Shown here: positions 58,901 to 64,000 of the stretch, in pieces
Position numbering within the stretch: position 1 is the stretch's first letter
How the letters are laid out: each line of letters starts with the position of its first letter
Source: Elmis aenea
Lineage: Eukaryota; Arthropoda; Insecta; Coleoptera; Elmidae
Assembly: GCA_947652605.1 (NCBI GenBank)
Contig: OX393576.1
Coordinates: forward strand, 48,398,966 to 48,462,965
Length of the DNA stretch: 64,000 nucleotides
Reading direction: 5' to 3'
The notes under the pieces: model-generated
Database searches by the model: none
What the model saw: only the letters and a program-made list of their open reading frames with translations
Told to the model about the DNA's origin: nothing
Made by a program: the position numbers and the translations under genes

Positions 58901-59642
58901 TCCATCAAATTTGACAAGATGCATATTATAACATATTTTCTCCTTTTTTAGACACGCCCTTGATTCAAAACTGATGTAGAAAAAACCTAGCGGCTTCATT
59001 TATTATTACCGGAACACATAAATAGACATTTTTTCATAAAAGCACTGAAATGAACTTATTTTGTACAAGACATAACTCACAAAATAACTTTTCGTTTAAC
59101 ATAAACAAAAAATTCCTGTTAATATGCAGAAGTTGTTTATCAAATTAATGAAACAACTTATATTTAATTTGTGATTTCCCTAATATATTAAATTTTAACG
59201 AAATACGTTAAAATGAGAAGCATTCGGGAAATAACTGCTTTATAATATATTAACGTAGGAGCGAAATAGTTGGAATATTTATTTAAAAACAAGTTTTGTT
59301 AAAATGTCTTGGTCATATATCATTTGCTGTCTTTGAAATTTAAGAGTTTTGATCAAAAATATTTCATGCTACTAATAGCCTTAGTAAAGTGGTTGTTGAC
59401 AATTTTGAATGACATGGAATTATTTTGTTTACACACATTCTAAATTAATGTTTTCTTTTTTTAAGAGAACGGGTGTAGCATCTATCAAGTTATTTTATTA
59501 TACCAGCTTCACAACTTTGGTATCTTTGTGTCTTTTTTCTGTTTGTCGCTACTTTAATATTGCACTAATAGGAAAAACATTATTTATTTATTATTATATG
59601 TAAAAATCATACACGTTTTGTATTTAATAATGTCTAAGAATA
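58901..59642. other. AT-rich intergenic DNA
   Basis: No feature recognised; the frame at 59409-59603 is compositional. Confidence 0.5.
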
Positions 59643-61813
59643 CAGTGGAAGTCGGTTGTAACGCGGGTTTGCGGGGGGTGTAACCGACCCGCATTATATG
59701 ACAACCGCGGTAGGTATAACCGAATTGTTAAAGATTATTATAATATAGTATGAACAACAATAATAGGAAACAAACTACCTGCTGGACCGAAGAAGCCAAA
59801 AGAGAAGTAAAGGAAAAGAAAAGACTATCGAAAAAATACCTGACAACAAGCAAACCAACAGGTTACGAAAAATATAAATAACAAAGAGAAAAGGCGAAAC
59901 CGACTGTGCTAGAAGCAAAAGCAGACTTGGGAGAACTTTTGGAAAAAATGGAAGAACATTATGCGAGCAATCGAAAACTTTTCAACAAGGTATTAAAAAA
60001 CCTAAGACAAGATAAAAACCATATATTGAAGCAAATAATGGATAAACAGGGAAAAATACTGACAACAGAAAAATAAATTATCAAAAGATGGGGAAATTAT
60101 TTTAAGCAGTTATTGGAAAGTGATAACATTATGACAAGGAAGAAGAGCAAGGGCAGGAGGAATACGAAACAATTGAACAAAATATGAACAAGAAATAACC
60201 GAAGATGAGTTGGATAGAGCGATACATAAAATGAAAATTGAAAAAGTAGCAGGTCATGATGGCGTTTTACCAGAAATGATTAAGTTAGTAGATGGGAGTA
60301 GATGGAAAGAAATGCCGCTAAGAATAGTAAATAAAGCGTGGCAGGAAAAAAAAATCTAAAGGACTGGGAGGTATCTGTTATATTACCGATATTTAGGACT
60401 GGCGATAGTAAAAAATGCGAAAACCATAGAGGCATATCTCTTCTTAGTGTAGCAGAAAAATTATATGAAAGAATTTTGGAGGAGAGATTAAAGAAGCATT
60501 TCAAAAAAAATTTGGAAGAGGCGCAATGTGGCTTTAGACCGGGTAGAAACACGCAGGATCTAATTTTTACGTTGTAAGTTAAGTGAAACGAATGGAACAT
60601 TCAAAGATGGTGTATTTGTGTTTATCGATTTTTCTAAAGCCTTCGATAGAGTTCCAAGGGAAAAGATCTGGAAGATATGTAAAATGGATAAAATAATTAA
60701 AGAATGTAAGAAAAACACAAAGAAAGCCTACTGGGGTTGGAATAAACTAAAATCAATATCCTTAGCAGAATTAGCCTTTGTAGATGATGTGGTGCTATTT
60801 GCTAAAAGCGAAAAGAACTTACAATTACAACCTAGACATATGGGCAGGTACATTAAGTAAATATAATTTGAATATTAATATAACAAAGACAAAGGTTATG
60901 GTTATAGCGAAAAATTATAAACCACTTACAATTATGCTAAACCAAAAAAAGATAGAGAAGGTAGCAAATTTTAAATATTTAGGAACAATAATTGCAGAAA
61001 ATGGTAAATTGGAGGAAGTACGTAGCCATTCTCACGTACAGTTCAGAAACTTGGACACTGACTCAAAAACAAAAACAAAGAATATAGGTACAGGAAATGA
61101 GATTTCTAAGAGGAATAGAGGGATGTAGACTGATCGATAAAATCAGTAACGAAAACATTCGAAATAACCTAGGAGTAACAGATATTAAGGAAAAGATGGA
61201 GACGAATTAATTAAGATGGTTTGGACATCTACTACGCATGCCAGAAAGTAAATACGCGACAATAGGATGGAAAATTCAGATGGAGGGAAAAACAAAAAGA
61301 GGAAGACCAAGTATAAAATGGGAAAAAGAAGTGAGGAGTGAGCTGGAGAGATGTGCCACAATTAACTAACGATAGGCAGGAGTGGAGCAACATAACAAAA
61401 AAATAAAAGCATACCTCGACACCGATATGTACAAGAGGAAGCGATTAAGAAGAAGAAGTGTGAACAACTCATTTTTACAATTTTATTTATTATTTAGAAA
61501 ATATGAAATAAAAATAAACTCTGTTCACATATCAGCAAATACATACATTCAAAAACAAAAAAATTACAATTGCTTTACGAATACGCACCCAGAAAAGATT
61601 CGATGCTCAAAAATCAAACTACATAACAATTACAATAATTAACGATATTTATTATTGAGTCCAATAAGTATCCTAACAACATTTCTTGTGTTTTTATTTC
61701 CTCCCACACCTAGTCTTTCACGCTGGTAGCGTCAATACAAAAAAGACACAAAAAAGTCCCGCGTTATATCCGAATGCGCATTATAAAAGGCGCGTTATAA
61801 CTGACTTCCACTG
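59643..61813. mobile_element. Tigger/pogo-like element filled by a non-LTR retrotransposon
   Basis: Left end CAGTGGAAGTCGGTTGTAAC and right end TTATAACTGACTTCCACTG are inverted repeats flanked by TA (59641-59642, 61814-61815), the target of the Tc1/mariner/pogo superfamily; the CAGTGGAA..CG style resembles Tigger. Only about 130 bases at each side belong to it; the rest is the retrotransposon at 59777-61406. It is directly abutted by a hAT element at 61823. Confidence 0.75.
59777..61406 (+). pseudogene. Non-LTR retrotransposon reverse transcriptase, RTE-like, broken
   Basis: Remains of a LINE polymerase that would copy its RNA at a nicked target. Readable + blocks in several frames: TCWTEEAKREVKEKKRLSKK (59777), MKIEKVAGHDGVLPEMIK (60231), WEVSVILPIFRTGD and RGISLLSVAEKLYERILEER with QCGFRPGRNTQDLIFTL (60366-60575), FIDFSKAFDRVPREKIWK (60621), FVDDVVLFAKS (60777, the catalytic box as FVDD), KYLGTIIAENG (60977), SSETWTLTQKQ, EMRFLRGIEGCRLIDKI, LRWFGHLLRMPE and KRGRPSIKWEKEV, stop at 61404. 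The stretch between domain A (FSKAFD) and FVDD is far too short; the QG..SP block is missing. Multiple stops and frameshifts. No endonuclease is visible. Clade assignment is from memory. Confidence 0.85.
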
Positions 61814-62139
61814 TAATTAAAACAGTGGTACGAAGCGCCTGTGGCAAGTGTCGAACTTGCGCCCCCCCCTAACCAAAAAATTACCAACATTTTGAAAAAA
61901 TTTAAGGTAACAAGTAAAATTTTACTAAATGCAAATGTTAAATACTCAGTATTAACCCCATCAAAATGAGTTGCCGGAAAACCAATTATGCATTTGTATT
62001 AATAAATTTTTATTCAAATTCATTGACAAATAAATTAAAGAAATACGCGATGTAGGTATAATATAAAATAATATAATAAAAATATAAATAGGTTCAGCAT
62101 ATTTTATGTAAATAGTAATTTTTCTACCTTTTTCATTTG

Positions 62140-63420
62140 CAAATAGGTACATCTATTATATCTTCATAATTAAATATTTTTGCAATGTCTTTTTCAATAA
62201 TTGATATTATTATGTTTGTTAATCGTTCTTGTCCAATAAAAGAACGAAGGTACGATTTTACAATTTGTAATTTGCTAAACGAACATTCGCAGGAAGCTGT
62301 GTTTACAGGCATTGTTAGTAATAGTTATTTATGTATCAAGGCCAAAAAGTCGAGGCCAGCAAACAGGCAAGGCCGAAAAAGAACGTTTTGGCCGAGGTGC
62401 ATATTACATTTTTTGTGCCATCGAATTAAAAACAATTAAATTTTTAGTAATTTTCAAAATTATAGGTTAGAAACTACGCGACATTCTGTCACTGACAGAT
62501 GACGGCGTATGTACTGCATTACCGGCCCTCTCCTTAGCAACGGCCGTAAAAGTTACTTTTTCGGCCGTTCTTAAGGGTAACGGCCTGAAAGTAACTTTTA
62601 CGGCCGTTGCTAAGGATAGGGCCGGTAATGCAGTACTTTATGGTTGCTAACGCGTCCGTCAAACATCTGTTTTCAGTACGATCGCACAAAAAATCATTAA
62701 TGCTATGTCTAGATTTTGATACGTGTTCTGTAATGAGTGTTCGTAATTTTTTTGGCAAGATTTAAAAGAGTTCATCTAGCCCAAATTTTCAAAAACTGCC
62801 ATGGCTTGATATTTGAAACTCTCTATTTCACATACAAGTTCTGGAGCATTTAAATCGCTATTACATTTCAATGCCAGGTTAGCTGCGAATCGTTTGAGAT
62901 CGTTTCCATTTAAAAAACTGCAGTCGTTTGCGACCTCTTGTAAAGCAGTAACTTATCTATGAGTTGTATATTAGATCTAAAACTTTACACTTTTTTTTTA
63001 AGTAGGTAATGCAGTTTCATTCATGGCAAACGAATCATCAGTAGCTTTCTTCACCAGACATAATTTTTATTTTGCGCCGTTTTTTTTCTGGAATGTAAGT
63101 TTATATTTATTGTTTCGGCTAAGCTTTTTGCTGAAATTGAAGCAAACCGAAAAAATCATTTCGGTACTGTTACATTTCATTTTTTAGAGCTTTTATAATT
63201 TTTTTTGTAAAAATAAATTTAATTTTTTAATCTTTTCTAATATTGCATCCCAAAATATTAGTAGTGCAACCAAGTTAAATTTAATTAATAATTTTGACAA
63301 CATTCGAGCATTTGTTACAGAGTCTATAGTAACTTATCTTTGCCATCTAAACTCGAAACGAATTGGAAATTGGAACTCACCAGTGCTACCAAACGCAGTG
63401 AAATTCCGCTGTGTTGTAGA
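62140..63420 (-). pseudogene. hAT transposase (ZMYM1-like), interrupted
   Basis: Reading the - strand from 63420: FEFRWQR, ARMLSKLLIKFNLVALLIFW then DAILEKIKKLNLFLQK (about 63310-63200), a degraded stretch, VTALQEVANDCSFLNGNDLK then RFAANLALKCNSDLNAPELV and CEIESFKYQAMAVFENL (about 62955-62780), LQNTYQNLDIALMIFCAI (about 62720-62665). After about 330 inserted bases it resumes MPVNTASCECSFSKLQIVKS then YLRSFIGQERLTNIIISIIE (62312-62190). The break falls just before the conserved dimerisation signature. Several stops and frameshifts also exist. Not functional. Confidence 0.85.
62511..62641. mobile_element. Palindromic MITE inside the hAT transposase
   Basis: Arms TACTGCATTACCGGCCC and 'ccttagcaacggccgtaaaa' mirror the complement ending at 62635-62641, about 130 bases, GC-richer than the surroundings. 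The adjacent 62340-62500 stretch with repeated GGCC words lies in the same interruption and may be a second insertion. Confidence 0.78.
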
Positions 63421-63596
63421 TATTGTATGTCTATCAGCGTATTGCCGAAATTTCAAATACAATGTAAAAGAGTGGACTTTTATACCTATTTACTTACTAT
63501 TATTTTTTACATTTCTTATGCTTTGCGCCCTAAACCTAGTTGCACCCGTGGCGGGCACCTCTTTCGCCTTACCCTTGTTACGGCACTGAATTACAA

Positions 63597-63850
63597 ACCT
63601 GTAGACCGAAACTTACGAGGTGCGTTTCTAAAGTATGGTTCGGTTAGCAAAATATATAAATAAAATACTTGTGTAGGTACACATACCATTTAATCCACAT
63701 TTAATCTTTTATCACCATTTGGAACAAGAATGAAACTCCTTCATTTCCATACCATTGCAAAAACTATTGAGCTGAATATCGCTTAGCATTATTTAGCACT
63801 CCTCGGGTAGACTCTTGCAGCCTAGTTTGTTTTTTCACAGTATTATATAT
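63597..63850. other. AT-rich spacer
   Basis: No feature beyond the hAT flank; a mariner-type text may begin before 63850 but is not readable. Confidence 0.4.
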
Positions 63851-64000
63851 CATTGAGCGCTGACCTTCTTCAGAGATATCGAAATGAAGGAAATGATGTT
63901 TTAGTAAGTTATGTGACAGGCGATGAAAGCTGGTTCTATTATTATAAACCTGAAACAAAATGGTAGAGTATAAAATGGAGACACTTGAATTCTCCAACTA
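63851..64000 (+). pseudogene. mariner transposase fragment at the window edge
   Basis: The + frame from 63853 reads LSADLLQRYRNEGNDVLVSY then VTGDESWFYYYKPETKW, an in-frame TAG, then SIKWRHLNSP. VTGDESW with the following YYYKPETK is the block around the second catalytic aspartate of mariner transposases. It continues past 64000. The stop shows decay. It is a different fragment from that at 49036, which covers the third catalytic region. Confidence 0.88.

Larger units (their letters stand above)
61823..63588 (-). mobile_element. hAT transposon, degraded (1766 bp)
   Basis: CAGTGGTACGAAGCGCC at 61823 and GTTACGGCACTG ending 63588 form hAT-type ends, with flanks AATTAAAA (61815-61822) and AATTACAA (63589-63596) that match at 7 of 8. 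It carries the transposase pseudogene on the - strand, interrupted by a later insertion that includes the palindrome at 62511-62641. Confidence 0.75.

Noticed and set aside
1..64000. tRNA, rRNA and CRISPR-like arrays
   Set aside because: No cloverleaf with a conserved GGTTCRANYCC arm, no rRNA text and no regularly spaced repeats were found. The tandem arrays (40059, 45003, 16515) lack unique spacers.

Overview
The window looks like AT-rich nuclear DNA from an insect. I favour a beetle, but the order cannot be proved from sequence alone. Only one intact host gene is recognisable: a NET-family zinc-finger gene (no ocelli / elbow type, called noc here) on the + strand at 23920-25431. It has two coding exons, a 93-base intron and a 472-residue product. 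It carries the four hallmarks of the family: an Sp-like SPLALLAQTCSQIG box, an FKPY Groucho-type motif, a buttonhead-like Cys box, and one atypical C2H2 finger with C-x8-C spacing. No tRNA, rRNA or CRISPR array is visible, and no second NET gene lies in the window.

The other ~62 kb is a long gene-poor domain made of two materials. The first is transposable-element debris in many layers. It includes: long palindromic 'foldback' elements ending in TACAGGGTG (3635-4550, 4931-6496, 9780-11093, 22407-22816, 30217-32040, 36020-37604, 49299-50501, plus half copies); hAT elements with readable 8-bp target duplications (1276, 6728, 8995, 11681, 16173, 16515, 30489, 42779); two TTAA-flanked piggyBac-like MITEs (39057, 55679); a Mutator-like element with tandem-repeat arms (40059-40715); a Tigger-like element filled with a broken non-LTR retrotransposon (59643-61813); a hAT transposase pseudogene cut by a palindromic MITE (61823-63588); and two mariner remnants (49036-49243 and the right edge). 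The second material is a set of islands with higher GC, little repetition and dense homeodomain, E-box or forkhead-like words (about 2.4, 14.7, 20.2, 26.3, 34.2, 38.2, 44.5, 48.4, 51.4 and 58.4 kb). Because NET genes of flies sit in large regulatory domains, these islands are candidate noc enhancers; this is inference without an alignment.

Layout: 1-22.4 kb upstream, repeat-rich with candidate islands at 2.4, 14.7 and 20.2 kb; 22.4-23.9 kb promoter-proximal; 23.9-25.7 kb noc; 26-29.6 kb downstream flank with a diverged duplicated segment; 29.7-32.1 kb four elements nested like Russian dolls; 35.4-37.6 kb one half of the duplicated segment next to a palindrome with an internal 518-bp exact tandem duplication; 39-47 kb piggyBac, Mutator-like, hAT and Harbinger-like insertions; 49-53.4 kb mariner and foldback remains and the other half of the duplicated segment; 55.6-56.4 kb a piggyBac MITE inside a foldback half copy; 58-58.9 kb a candidate regulatory island; 59.6-64 kb dense transposon debris.

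The most notable observations are structural: the four-level nest, the perfectly duplicated palindrome core, the Mutator-like element inserted exactly at a foldback terminus, and the 1.4-kb segment whose second copy is split 17 kb apart.
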